Source of the DNA: an uncultured Clostridia bacterium
GTDB taxonomy: Bacteria; Bacillota; Clostridia; Christensenellales; Borkfalkiaceae
Assembly: GCA_944368925.1 (NCBI GenBank)
Contig: CALVXG010000008.1
Location: 34,668-98,667 of the forward strand
DNA length: 64,000 nucleotides
Direction of reading: 5' to 3'
Shown here: piece by piece, positions 11,242 to 19,042 of the stretch
Layout of the letters: every line of letters starts with the position of its first letter
Numbering within the stretch: position 1 is the first letter of the stretch
Notes under the pieces: generated by a model
Told to the model about the DNA's origin: nothing
Seen by the model: only the letters and a program-made list of their open reading frames with translations
The model's database searches: none
Program-made: the position numbers and the translations under genes

Positions 11242-11383
11242 AAAGCGTTTCGGCCCGTCGCGTAAAGCAAACAAATTTATTTGAACAGCGGGTGTGTTGT
11301 AAAGCGTATCGGCTTGTTCCCTAATGTAAACAAACTTATTTGAAGCGGGTGTGTTTTGAAGCGCTTCGGCCCGTTCCGCAAAG
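11242..11383. repeat. Imperfect tandem repeat, about 58-bp unit, in a gene-free stretch
   Basis: The 10,819-11,491 interval has no convincing gene. It holds two and a half imperfect copies of a unit that begins A(A)AGCG-T-TCGGC(C/T)(C/T)GT, continues with GTAAAC/GCAAACAAA-TTATTTGAA, and ends in GCGGGTGTGTT: 11242-11300, 11301-11357 and a partial copy 11358-11383. No open frame spans them with a ribosome site. Their role is unknown. Confidence 0.75.
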
Positions 11384-11432
11384 CCGCGTTTGGAGGCAGA
11401 AGTATATTTCTTTGCATAGGGGCGCTATTTCA

Positions 11433-11461
11433 TTTACGAACGGGCCTGTATGGTGTATAAT
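11433..11461 (+). promoter_or_regulatory. Promoter of the chromate-type transporter operon
   Basis: TTTACG (11433-11438), 17-base spacer, TATAAT (11456-11461). Transcription should start near 11468, downstream of the earliest ATG of the open frame (11450), which rules that start out. Confidence 0.75.
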
Positions 11462-11491
11462 GGAGAGGATCAATCGTTTGAGGTGACGCAG

Positions 11492-12568
11492 GTGAAAAAG
11501 AATCGGAAAGGGCAGACCGCAGACGCGCGGGAAGGAAGCCTTGCGCAGGAGGCAGCGGAATGTGTGCCGAAAGAGAGAAGGGAAGATGGTGCGATGAAGA
11601 CGGGAGAAGAACCGATGTCCGCACAGTCCGGATCTTCGCACAAAGACGACGGCGGTGCGGCGAAAATGCAAGGAAAGGAACAAGAGAACAAGGGGGAGAT
11701 TTCGGCAAAGGGTGTGTCTTGCCAATCGGACGAAAACGTTTCGAAAGGGGATACAAAAGAGAAAAAGAGAGCTTTTCGCGCGAAATGCAAGCTGATTTTG
11801 ATTCTCGGACTGTCTTTTCTGAAGATCGGGCTGTTTACCTTCGGGGGCGGATACGCCATGATCGCGCTGATACAGAAAGAGTTTGTTTCCAAAAGAAAAT
11901 GGATCGGGGAAACGGAATTCATGGACGTCGTGGCGATCGCGGAATCTACGCCGGGGCCGTTGGCCATCAACAGTGCAACGTATATCGGCTATAAAGTCGG
12001 CAAGACGGCAGGGGCGGCGATTTCCACGCTGTGCGTATGTATACCTTCCTTTGTGATCATTTATCTGATTTCCCTGTTTTTTGATGCCTTCTTGCAGTTT
12101 ACGCTGGTGCAGTATGCGTTCAAGGGGATTCAGGTGTGCGTCGTCTTTCTGATTTTTACGGCGGGCTGGAAAATGCTCAGACAGATGCAGAAAGATCTGT
12201 TTAACCTGGTATTGTTTTTAGGGACGATCCTGTGCCTTGTCGCGTTTTCCGTGACGGCGGTGGACTTTTCCTCCATCTTCTATATTTTGATTTGCGGCGC
12301 GGCGGGGCTCGGGGTTTATCTTGTTTCTCTCGCGCGCAAAAAAGGAAAAGGGAACAACGCAATTTTGTCGAAAAAACAAGAGGACGTTGTGCAAAAAAAC
12401 GGACAAAATGCCGTTGTTTTGCAAGGCGGAGAAGCGGAAAAACAGGAAAATGCGGGCGAAAAAGACGGTGAAAACGTTTGCAAGCACAGCGTGCCTTCGG
12501 ACGGCGAAAGCGCCCCGAAAAAGGGAGAGACGGCCGCAAATGCGGGGATGGAGGAGAAAAAGCAATGA
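11492..12568 (+). CDS. Chromate transporter-family subunit 1, with long charged extensions
   Basis: About 358 residues with a central half-size CHR domain flanked by two hydrophilic, low-complexity extensions. The first 90-100 residues and the last 75 are rich in Lys, Glu, Gln, Gly and Asn with no recognisable fold. The core carries family hallmarks: FLKIGLFTFGGGYAMIALIQKEFV, then VVAIAESTPGPLAINSATYIGYKVG, and several hydrophobic helices. Family members export chromate, but many gut homologues have unknown substrate. GTG at 11492 is chosen because AGGTGA lies 5 bases before it and it follows the predicted transcript start; a later ATG at 11594 is possible. The stop overlaps the start of subunit 2 by four bases (ATGA), and the two halves probably form a heterodimer. 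Confidence 0.85.
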   Translation: MKKNRKGQTADAREGSLAQEAAECVPKERREDGAMKTGEEPMSAQSGSSHKDDGGAAKMQGKEQENKGEISAKGVSCQSDENVSKGDTKEKKRAFRAKCKLILILGLSFLKIGLFTFGGGYAMIALIQKEFVSKRKWIGETEFMDVVAIAESTPGPLAINSATYIGYKVGKTAGAAISTLCVCIPSFVIIYLISLFFDAFLQFTLVQYAFKGIQVCVVFLIFTAGWKMLRQMQKDLFNLVLFLGTILCLVAFSVTAVDFSSIFYILICGAAGLGVYLVSLARKKGKGNNAILSKKQEDVVQKNGQNAVVLQGGEAEKQENAGEKDGENVCKHSVPSDGESAPKKGETAANAGMEEKKQ

Positions 12569-13143
12569 TCTATTGGGACTTGTTTCTCGTATTTTTTAAG
12601 ATAGGGGCGGTATCGTTCGGCGGCGGGTACGGCATGATCTCTCTCTTGCAGGACGAAGTGGTGGCGCACGGCTGGCTGACCAAAGAGATGCTGATGAATT
12701 TTATCGCGGTAGCCGAGTCGACGCCGGGGCCTATTGCGGTCAACGTGGCGACGTTTGTAGGTTCGTCGCAGGGGGGCGTGATCGGCGCGCTTTTGGCGAC
12801 GTTTGGCGTCGTTTTGCCCTCGTTCGTCATCATACTGCTGATCGCGGCGATCATGCACAACCTGTTGAAATTTAGGGGCGTGCAGGCGGTGTTGGGCGGG
12901 ATCCGCCCGAGCATCGTCGGATTGGTTTTGGGAACGGCGTTTACGATGCTTCTTACCGCGGTTTTCGGCTTTTCCTCTTTCGGAAAGGGGTTCAGCTTCG
13001 ATTGGCGCGCGCTTGTCATTCTGTTTTTGCTCTTTGTCGTTTGGTACGTGTTCCGAAAATTGAAAAAGGCGGAACTTTCGCCCATAGCCCTTATACTCTT
13101 ATCCGCCGTATTGGGAATGGGCTTTTACGCGATCCCGCTTTGA
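12565..13143 (+). CDS. Chromate transporter-family subunit 2
   Basis: A 192-residue half-size CHR-domain membrane protein, the usual length for the short family. It shows FFKIGAVSFGGGYGMISLLQDEVV and FIAVAESTPGPIAVNVATFVG, the same paired motifs as the gene before it, then four further hydrophobic stretches. Unlike its partner it has no charged extensions. The ATG at 12565 overlaps the previous stop in an ATGA junction, with GGAGGAGA about 8 bases before it, so the two are translated together. Two short CHR proteins made from adjacent genes usually act as a pair. Whether the ion moved is chromate cannot be decided here. Confidence 0.88.
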   Translation: MIYWDLFLVFFKIGAVSFGGGYGMISLLQDEVVAHGWLTKEMLMNFIAVAESTPGPIAVNVATFVGSSQGGVIGALLATFGVVLPSFVIILLIAAIMHNLLKFRGVQAVLGGIRPSIVGLVLGTAFTMLLTAVFGFSSFGKGFSFDWRALVILFLLFVVWYVFRKLKKAELSPIALILLSAVLGMGFYAIPL

Positions 13144-13282
13144 GCGGTGAAGATTTGCTTCTGAAGGAAAGTGTTTTGATGCTGGCGGGAAAATAAACGA
13201 CATTTTTCGGGTGAAATTTTGGCTTTTGTTCGGAATTTTTGGGTACGTATAGGGCAAATTTGGAAAAATTTGCTTTAAATTG

Positions 13283-13311
13283 TTGCCTTATTCCAAATTG
13301 TATGGTACAAT
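13283..13311 (+). promoter_or_regulatory. Promoter of the HU gene
   Basis: TTGCCT at 13283-13288, 17-base spacer, TACAAT at 13306-13311, 39 bases before the HU start codon. Confidence 0.75.
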
Positions 13312-13350
13312 GTTCTTATTCAGAAATAGTCTGTACAGGAGGAAAATTGT

Positions 13351-13626
13351 ATGAACAAGACTGAATTGGTGGCAAAAATTGCCGAAGACGTTGCGCTGAA
13401 AAAGAGCGACGTGGAAAAGGTGTTGGATGCGTTCGTTTCCAACGTGAAGGATGTCATGGCGAAGGGCGACAAAGTCCAGCTGGTGGGATTCGGTACGTTC
13501 GAAGCGAAAGATCGTGCGGCCAAAGAGGGCGTGAACCCTGCAACGGGCGAGAAAATTTCTATCGCCGCTTGCAAAGTTCCCTCTTTCAAAGCGGGCAAAG
13601 CACTTAAAGATGAATTGAACAAATAA
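13351..13626 (+). CDS. hup: HU-type nucleoid DNA-binding protein
   Basis: A 91-residue histone-like protein of the HU/IHF family, a dimer that bends and compacts DNA. The N terminus MNKTELVAKIAEDVALKKSD is the dimerisation helix pair, and GFGTFEAKDRAAKEGVNPATG spans the beta arm that inserts into the minor groove. The conserved Pro at its tip sits in NPATGEKI. Length and start are standard: AGGAGG lies 7 bases before the ATG at 13351. It is a single-gene unit with a good promoter and two hairpins after the stop. Confidence 0.96.
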   Translation: MNKTELVAKIAEDVALKKSDVEKVLDAFVSNVKDVMAKGDKVQLVGFGTFEAKDRAAKEGVNPATGEKISIAACKVPSFKAGKALKDELNK

Positions 13627-13633
13627 CGTTTGA

Positions 13634-13669
13634 CGAACGGCGCATCGGAACCCGATGCGCCGTCCGTTT
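13634..13669 (+). terminator. Terminator of the HU gene
   Basis: An 11-bp stem CGGCGCATCGG / CCGATGCGCCG (13638-13648 with 13652-13662) just after the stop, followed by TCCGTTTG. Confidence 0.7.
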
Positions 13670-13680
13670 GCCATGAGGAT

Positions 13681-13722
13681 AAGGGACGCCGCCCGCAAAG
13701 GTCTTTGCGGGCGGCGTCCCTT
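13681..13722. repeat. Long GC-rich palindrome (GCCGCCCGCAAAG type)
   Basis: A perfect 20-bp inverted repeat with only two bases between arms, located between the convergent HU and SIMPL genes. The core GCCGCCCGCAAA recurs in another palindrome at 15912-15940. It could end transcription from both sides, although neither flank has a long T-run. Confidence 0.8.
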
Positions 13723-13848
13723 TAAAAATCTGTCCATGCGGGAGCGGCGCACAAAGCGCCCTTCCCGCGGGTGGTCAAAAAATACAGTTACGTGTATCGG
13801 TTTTGCTGCGAAGTTTCGGAGTGAACGCACCTTTCCTGCCGCGCACCG

Positions 13849-14526
13849 TCAAAGCGACGGCGCAGATTCTTCGGCGGGGTGGTTGTCCGGGTGCTGCTTT
13901 TGGGTGCGGAATACGGCGCGGACGCAGGCCGTGTACGTGACGCGGTTTTCCGTAATACCGCCCGCACCGTAACAGCAGGGGTAGCAGCACGTTTCTTCCA
14001 CCATGACCAGCGTACCGGCCGCCCCGAGCGCTTCGGCTTTTGCCTTTGCGTCCGCAATGGCCATTTGCAACGCTTGCGCGCGGTATTGCGCGTCCTCTTT
14101 ACAGCTGTAAACGGGCCCGTCGATGCAGGTCAATCCTGCCTGCAGAAGTTTTTCGCGGATCGCGGGAATGCTGTCCGTTCTGTCTGTTTCAAAAGAAAAG
14201 CAGGCGTCCGCCGCAAATCCCGTTTGTCCGTACATGGGGGAAACCTCGAAGCGGCATTGCGTCGCTGTTCCATATTCGGAAAATACCTTGCTTACTTCGG
14301 CGGCGATCTCTTCGCATTTGCGCGCGGCGTCGGGCTTTTCGTCCGTAACCGTGTGGATACTCCCCGAAAAAGTACAAAAATCGGCGTCCGCTTCCAAAGA
14401 CGCGCTGCCCGTCACGACCAGATCAGCATCGCCGATCGTCTGATCGGCAAACGCACAGACGCTCGTGCAAGAAAGGGCGGCACATAAAATCGCTCCCGCG
14501 ATCAACGGCAAAAATTTTCGTTTCAT
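13849..14526 (-). CDS. Secreted SIMPL (DUF541) domain protein
   Basis: A 225-residue exported protein. Residues 1-27 form a signal peptide (MKRKFLPLIAGAILCAALSCTSVCAFA). The rest matches the SIMPL/DUF541 layout: DLVVTGSASLEADADFCTFSGSI, a following helix with a paired Cys-Glu stretch, then a second repeat and AQALQMAIADAKAKAEALGAA, the family's typical helix. The function of SIMPL proteins outside eukaryotic signalling is poorly known; bacterial members are often periplasmic or secreted. A CCYPCCYGAGG segment near the C terminus adds four cysteines, unusual for the family. AGGAGGAATCATTC precedes the ATG at 14526. It is transcribed alone, toward the HU terminator. The 390 bases upstream of it, to 14,916, contain no gene I can support. 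Confidence 0.8.
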   Translation of the reverse strand: MKRKFLPLIAGAILCAALSCTSVCAFADQTIGDADLVVTGSASLEADADFCTFSGSIHTVTDEKPDAARKCEEIAAEVSKVFSEYGTATQCRFEVSPMYGQTGFAADACFSFETDRTDSIPAIREKLLQAGLTCIDGPVYSCKEDAQYRAQALQMAIADAKAKAEALGAAGTLVMVEETCCYPCCYGAGGITENRVTYTACVRAVFRTQKQHPDNHPAEESAPSL

Positions 14527-14916
14527 GAATGATTCCTCCTGTATGATATTTCTTACTTTGCCGCATTTTTCCTTTTTTTATGCGCGAAAATCGTTCGTGC
14601 ATCTTAAAATCTTGCAAAACGGTTCAAAAACTCACACGGGAAAAGCCGTTTTGCCGTCGAAAACAAGCCGCAAACGAAGATGTGCTCACCGCGGCAAAAA
14701 TGTTCTTCGCGTCCTTCGGCAAAAGTGCGCATGTTCGGAGGCGGAAAATTATCGCGCTTTTTAAAATTTGAAAGTTATACCCATCGGCGTTTAAAGGAAT
14801 GTGATGCTTGCCCGAGTCAGGAACGGGCAGAAAAATAAAATTGTCGGATTTCCCGTAAAGTCATTGCGCAGGCTATCTAAAGAGCAAAAAGCGGATGCCG
14901 TTTTAACGAAAGAGGC

Positions 14917-14945
14917 TTGACAAGGAATTCAGATTTTTATATAAT
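14917..14945 (+). promoter_or_regulatory. Near-consensus promoter of the ZIP transporter gene
   Basis: TTGACA (14917-14922), 17-base spacer, TATAAT (14940-14945): a perfect consensus pair. No clear metal-regulator operator was seen around it. Confidence 0.85.
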
Positions 14946-15013
14946 GTGAACGCGGTTTGCGCAAACGGTACGGGAAGACAAAGATTTGTGCAAAGACAAA
15001 GGAAAGAGGTGTT

Positions 15014-15802
15014 ATGAACCGGATTTTGATGACCGTTATCGGTTTTTTGGTGATATTTCTTGCAACGACGGCGGGAAGCTCGATCGTCTGGTTTTTCAAA
15101 AAAGACATTTCGGAAAAAGTAAATACGGTGTTTTTGGGATTCGCGTCGGGGATCATGATCGCCGCGTCCGTGTGGTCGCTGCTCATTCCTTCCATGGAAG
15201 GAGCGGCAGATTGGGGCAAGTGGAGCTTTGTCCCCGCGCTGGTCGGCTTTTTGCTGGGAGGGTTGTTTCTCGTTTTGCTCGATCATGTCGTTCCGCATTT
15301 TCATGCGGGAACGAGCGAGGAAGAAGGCCTGCCCGTGACGATGAAAAAATCGACAAAGATGTTTCTTGCGGTCACGATCCACAACATTCCGGAAGGGTTG
15401 GCGGTCGGGTTTGCGTTCGGAGCCGCGGCGGCCGCAGGGGAAAATACCTCGTACGTATCCGCGCTGGCGTTGGCGATCGGCATCGCCGTACAGAATTTTC
15501 CGGAAGGCGCCGCCGTTGCGCTTCCGATGAAATCGGTCACGCAAAGCCGCGCGAAGGCGTTTTTCTACGGCACGGCGAGCGGCGCCGTGGAACCCGTATT
15601 TGCCGTGATCGGATTTTTCCTCGCTTCGGCGCTGACCGTCTTGCAGCCGTGGTTCCTCGCGTTCGCGGCGGGCGCGATGGTATTTGTGGTGGCAGAGGAT
15701 CTGATCCCCGATTCGCACCTCGTTTCACACCCGCATCTCGGCACGTGGGGCGTTATGTTCGGCTTTGCCGTCATGATGATATTGGACGTCGCGCTCGGCT
15801 GA
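15014..15802 (+). CDS. ZIP-family divalent metal transporter (ZupT-like)
   Basis: A 262-residue membrane protein of the ZIP family, which brings zinc and other divalent metals into the cytoplasm. It has about eight hydrophobic segments. The two metal-site helices are explicit: TIHNIPEGLAVGFAFGAAAA and, in the next helix, IAVQNFPEGAAVALPM, giving the His-Asn-x-x-Glu-Gly and Asn-x-x-Glu-Gly pairs of the ZupT/GufA branch. A His-containing loop (HVVPHFHAG) lies before them. The open frame could begin at a TTG at 14957, but AGAGGTG before the ATG at 15014 and the membrane helix starting right there make 15014 the better choice. It is a single-gene unit with a consensus promoter and a strong terminator. 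Metal specificity is not readable. Confidence 0.93.
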   Translation: MNRILMTVIGFLVIFLATTAGSSIVWFFKKDISEKVNTVFLGFASGIMIAASVWSLLIPSMEGAADWGKWSFVPALVGFLLGGLFLVLLDHVVPHFHAGTSEEEGLPVTMKKSTKMFLAVTIHNIPEGLAVGFAFGAAAAAGENTSYVSALALAIGIAVQNFPEGAAVALPMKSVTQSRAKAFFYGTASGAVEPVFAVIGFFLASALTVLQPWFLAFAAGAMVFVVAEDLIPDSHLVSHPHLGTWGVMFGFAVMMILDVALG

Positions 15803-15855
15803 TTTTTGTATAAGCGTCTTTCAACTGATTTGACAAAATTTTAAAGATATGAAAA

Positions 15856-15902
15856 GGTGCCGCGGGCAGACTTGTATAGTCTGCCCGCGGCACCCCTTTT
15901 TG
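15856..15902 (+). terminator. Terminator of the ZIP gene
   Basis: A perfect 17-bp stem (15856-15872 with 15878-15894, arms GGTGCCGCGGGCAGACT and its complement), loop TGTAT, then CCTTTTT. Confidence 0.93.
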
Positions 15903-15911
15903 TTGTAAATT

Positions 15912-15940
15912 TGCCGCCCGCAAAATTTTTGCGGGCGGCA
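15912..15940. repeat. Second GCCGCCCGCAAA-type palindrome
   Basis: A 14-bp inverted repeat, TGCCGCCCGCAAAA against TTTTGCGGGCGGCA, with one base between. It shares its core with the palindrome at 13681-13722. Confidence 0.75.
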
Positions 15941-16020
15941 TTGCGGACGAAAAGAATTTGCCGAAAAATTTGCCTTCAAAAAATTGCAGGAGGGAAAACG
16001 AAAATCGCGGCAAAGACGGG

Positions 16021-16049
16021 TTGCTTTTCTTGTAATGCTATGTTATAAT
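16021..16049 (+). promoter_or_regulatory. Promoter of a small hypothetical gene
   Basis: TTGCTT (16021-16026), 17-base spacer, TATAAT (16044-16049). Confidence 0.75.
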
Positions 16050-16127
16050 AAAATATGAATAAATAAAATATTCAATCAATGCAGAGACGAAATTATGAGA
16101 GAGCAAAAACTTTGGAGGGAGGAAAAA

Positions 16128-16424
16128 ATGTGCGAAGAAGAGAAAGATATTTGCAGGTATGTGCGCATACGTTATACGGATACGTCCTGTTACAACGGGC
16201 GCATGGTCAGCAAGGGAAAGGAAGAAGCGTTGGGGCTGCAGGTCAACGATAAGATTTATCTGACGGACGGCAGGTATAAGAGGGTAAGCACCAAGGGATT
16301 AAAAATTATCGAGGTGTTTTCCGAAATACCTGAATGGAGTACATGCGAGCTCAGGCAAAGGTATGAAAAATGTACTGGCAAGGGGACATTGCTTGAATTG
16401 ATGGGATCGTCCGACATTTTTTAA
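16128..16424 (+). CDS. Small hypothetical protein
   Basis: A 98-residue, soluble, charged protein with no recognised domain. It begins MCEEEKDICRYVRIRYTDTSCYNG and contains five cysteines, too scattered for a clear zinc site. The middle (ALGLQVNDKIYLTDGRYKRVSTKGLKI is the pattern) looks like short beta strands. The ATG at 16128 is preceded by GGAGGGAGG at a good distance, better than the in-frame ATG at 16095. It has its own promoter at 16021-16049, which supports it being real. The next gene has a separate promoter, so it is probably monocistronic. Function unknown. Confidence 0.65.
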   Translation: MCEEEKDICRYVRIRYTDTSCYNGRMVSKGKEEALGLQVNDKIYLTDGRYKRVSTKGLKIIEVFSEIPEWSTCELRQRYEKCTGKGTLLELMGSSDIF

Positions 16425-16617
16425 AGGGTGCATATATGGGAATATGACCATATGTCAGCTTTTATAACGAAAAAATATTCGGCCTTTATCGGCGGAATTC
16501 GTATCCCGCAAAAGCGAAAACCGTGCTGATTTTAGGGCGCAGAGAGCGGAGAAAAAGGCGGGGAATTTCGTCTTTGAGAAGATTTACGGAGATTTCAGAA
16601 AAAACGCGGCTGACGCA

Positions 16618-16645
16618 TTGACAAAAGGCAGAAAAGGCGTATAAT
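16618..16645 (+). promoter_or_regulatory. Promoter of the SGNH hydrolase gene
   Basis: TTGACA (16618-16623), 16-base spacer, TATAAT (16640-16645), about 100 bases before the chosen ATG. Confidence 0.78.
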
Positions 16646-16748
16646 AATTTGGTGAAACAAAATCGGCGCGCGAGAAGTATTTAAAGAGAAAGGAGAGCGG
16701 AAAGGGGCATCTGACCGCATGGGCGTGCCGAATCGGAAGGAGAAAGGC

Positions 16749-17855
16749 ATGAGAGACGACACGAAGTTTGATAGGCTGGCATATTTGAAACCGATCTGGT
16801 ATCCGGGAATTGTATACCACGAAACGGCGCTTTTGGTAGGCGAAGAAGATGCGGCGCCGCTCTTGTACAAGCCGACGCGGATCCTGTCCGTTCGCAACTA
16901 TGGATTGGACACAGAGTACAAAGAGGGAATCGACTATACAGTGGAAGACAGGAAGATAAAAAGGCTTCCCGAATCGAAGATGCCGTATCTGGCGTTTGAC
17001 GACTATTATCGCAGGGAAAAAGATCAGATCGATCTGATGCTGCGGCCGGAGTGCCGTCCTAAGGGGACGGAAGGGATACAGTATTTAAAGTACGGAGAGG
17101 GGGACACGTTTACGCAAAAGCAGATCGCGGTCACCTACGAACATGAAGACGCATGGAAAGGCGCCGTGCCGCAAGGGAAAACGCAGAACCTTGCGGACGC
17201 CGTGCGGAAAATAAAGGCGGGGACGGCACATATCGAGTTTTTCGGTGACAGCATCACGGTGGGATGCAATGCGAGCGGAACCTTGTACGGGGGGAATACG
17301 GCGCCGTATTGCGAGAGCTGGCCGGACATGGTGGCGCATTATTTGGAAGACAAATACAAAGTGAGCCTGAAAACGACCAATACGGCGATCGGCGGAACGA
17401 CCACGCGGCAGGGGCTGGACAGGTTCGAAAAGGACGTGATAGAATGTGCGCCCGATCTTCTGATCATCGGTTACGGCATGAACGATCCGGGGGTAAGCAA
17501 GCAGGAATACAAGGACATGGTCGGGCAGATGATCGCAAGGTACAGGGAAAAAGTTTCGGACGGAAACGTGTTGCTGATCTCCCCGATGCTGCCGAACGTG
17601 GAAACGAACTGGTGTGTATTGCAGCCCGAATTTGAAAAACCGCTTAAAGAGCTTGCGGAGGAGAACGATTTTTGTGCGCTCGTACCCGTCACGTCCATGC
17701 ACAGGGAAATCCTGCGCGCGGGGAAGCGGTACAGGGATATGACGGGCAACAACGTCAACCACCCGAACGACTTTATCGTGCGGCTGTATGCGCAGTCGGT
17801 GCTGACGGTGCTTTTGGGCGATGAATTTCTGAACGATTTTTCCATAGACGAATAA
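16749..17855 (+). CDS. SGNH/GDSL-type esterase, cytoplasmic
   Basis: A 368-residue protein with a C-terminal SGNH hydrolase domain. The four blocks are present: FFGDSITVG near residues 164-172 (nucleophile Ser in GDS), the NTAIGGTTT Gly block, IIGYGMND with its Asn near residue 245, and NVNHPNDF near 335-342 with the catalytic His. The first 150 residues look like a beta-sandwich accessory domain, a layout found in esterases that deacetylate plant polysaccharides. There is no signal peptide, so it would act on imported oligosaccharides; this is inference. The ATG at 16749 follows AGGAGAAAGG; an ATG 30 bases upstream lacks a site. Its substrate, acetyl-sugar or other ester, is unknown. Confidence 0.85.
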   Translation: MRDDTKFDRLAYLKPIWYPGIVYHETALLVGEEDAAPLLYKPTRILSVRNYGLDTEYKEGIDYTVEDRKIKRLPESKMPYLAFDDYYRREKDQIDLMLRPECRPKGTEGIQYLKYGEGDTFTQKQIAVTYEHEDAWKGAVPQGKTQNLADAVRKIKAGTAHIEFFGDSITVGCNASGTLYGGNTAPYCESWPDMVAHYLEDKYKVSLKTTNTAIGGTTTRQGLDRFEKDVIECAPDLLIIGYGMNDPGVSKQEYKDMVGQMIARYREKVSDGNVLLISPMLPNVETNWCVLQPEFEKPLKELAEENDFCALVPVTSMHREILRAGKRYRDMTGNNVNHPNDFIVRLYAQSVLTVLLGDEFLNDFSIDE

Positions 17856-17985
17856 CACCTGTAGGCGACCGCGCAGACGGATCGCAAATTTTGTCGGACA
17901 GACGCATGGAAGCGTCCGCAAGGCTGAAAAGCCTGCGCGGCGGGTGAATATAGAAATCTTTTGCAAAAAACGAGTGACAGTGAAA

Positions 17986-18012
17986 GCGTGTACCGATTCC
18001 GGTACGCGTTTT
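17986..18012 (+). terminator. Terminator-like hairpin after the SGNH gene
   Basis: Stem GCGTGTACCG / CGGTACGCG with a short loop, followed by TTTTCTT. It lies in a gene-free interval (17,856-18,307) that also has a lone TATAAT at 18017-18022 without a good -35; this may serve the phosphatase gene. Confidence 0.6.
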
Positions 18013-18307
18013 CTTGTATAATAAACATAAAAGAGCGGCTTTTCGCCGTTTAAATTTGTGCGGGGCGCAGCGCTTTCGGAAAAGAAGAAATACAAGGCAG
18101 ACGCAGACGGCGGAAAAGGGAAACGGAATACGGGCGGAAGGGTATTGTCCGATTTTTTGCGGTACGTATAGTGAAAAACGGGTAAAAAATAATCAAGTGC
18201 AGGGAACTTAGAAATAGCGGGGACAAGGAGGAAACGAGCAATCGGCGCGGCAAAGCCGCAGGGGGAAACTCGGGGCGCGCGTTAAAAAATCGTTTAGAAT
18301 AAGGGAT

Positions 18308-18991
18308 ATGGTGTATTGTATTTCGGATATACACGGATATTATGATCAGTTTTGCCGACTGATGGATAAAATTCATTTTAAAGAGGACGATCGGCTGTAT
18401 GTTTTGGGGGATATGATCGATAAGGGGCCGGACAGCATCCGTCTCGTGAAGTTGTTGTTTTCTTTGCCGAACGTATTTTGCATTGCGGGAAATCACGAGT
18501 ATGATTTTTTAAAATATTATCGCGGGCTGATGCGGCAGACGGAAGATTACGACGGGATATTGGAGCGTTTGCGGGAATATTTTTCGGACGGGTCTTTGCT
18601 TGACTGGGAGATTGTGGACAAGATCGATCTGCTTCCTTATTATATAGAAACGGAAGATTTTATCGGGGTGCATGCGGGGATCCCCGTGCAGGGCAACCGA
18701 CTGACGGAGGTTGAAAGGGCGACGTGTGAACAACTCGTATATGACAGAAAATTCAAAGAAAGGGAAGTCATGCCGCAAGGCGGGAAGTGCGTGTTGTTCG
18801 GGCACACGCCCGTGCAGTATCTGACGGGAAAGGACGAGATTTTGTTTTATCCGCGGCGCGCCGAAAACGCGCGCAGCGGCAACATTGCAGATTATTGCAA
18901 AATAGCGTTGGATACGGGGTGTTGGATCGGCGGCGTTTTGGGGTGTATCTGTACGGATACCTGCAGGTGTTTTTACGTACAAAAGCGGTGA
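18308..18991 (+). CDS. PPP-type metallophosphoesterase (serine/threonine phosphatase-like)
   Basis: A 227-residue calcineurin-like phosphoesterase of the bacterial PPP branch. Metal-binding motifs are all visible: SDIHG (residues 6-10), GDMIDKGPDS (34-43), GNHEYDF (61-67), then GVHAGIPV and LFGHTPV. This spacing matches Ser/Thr or diadenosine-tetraphosphate phosphatases; the target cannot be told. The ATG at 18308 is fixed by the DIHG motif beginning six residues in, although its ribosome site (AAGGG, close to the ATG) is weak. A gene for a polymerase-alpha-like protein follows after 51 bases, so they may share a transcript. Confidence 0.9.
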   Translation: MVYCISDIHGYYDQFCRLMDKIHFKEDDRLYVLGDMIDKGPDSIRLVKLLFSLPNVFCIAGNHEYDFLKYYRGLMRQTEDYDGILERLREYFSDGSLLDWEIVDKIDLLPYYIETEDFIGVHAGIPVQGNRLTEVERATCEQLVYDRKFKEREVMPQGGKCVLFGHTPVQYLTGKDEILFYPRRAENARSGNIADYCKIALDTGCWIGGVLGCICTDTCRCFYVQKR

Positions 18992-19042
18992 GGGAAAAGC
19001 GCTGAATTGCAAAATTGAAAAACAGAGGGGAAAGGAGATTGT

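Noticed and set aside
18214-18307. AAGGAGG-like site near 18226 suggesting a small gene before the phosphatase
   Set aside because: No start codon with an open frame follows at a proper distance.
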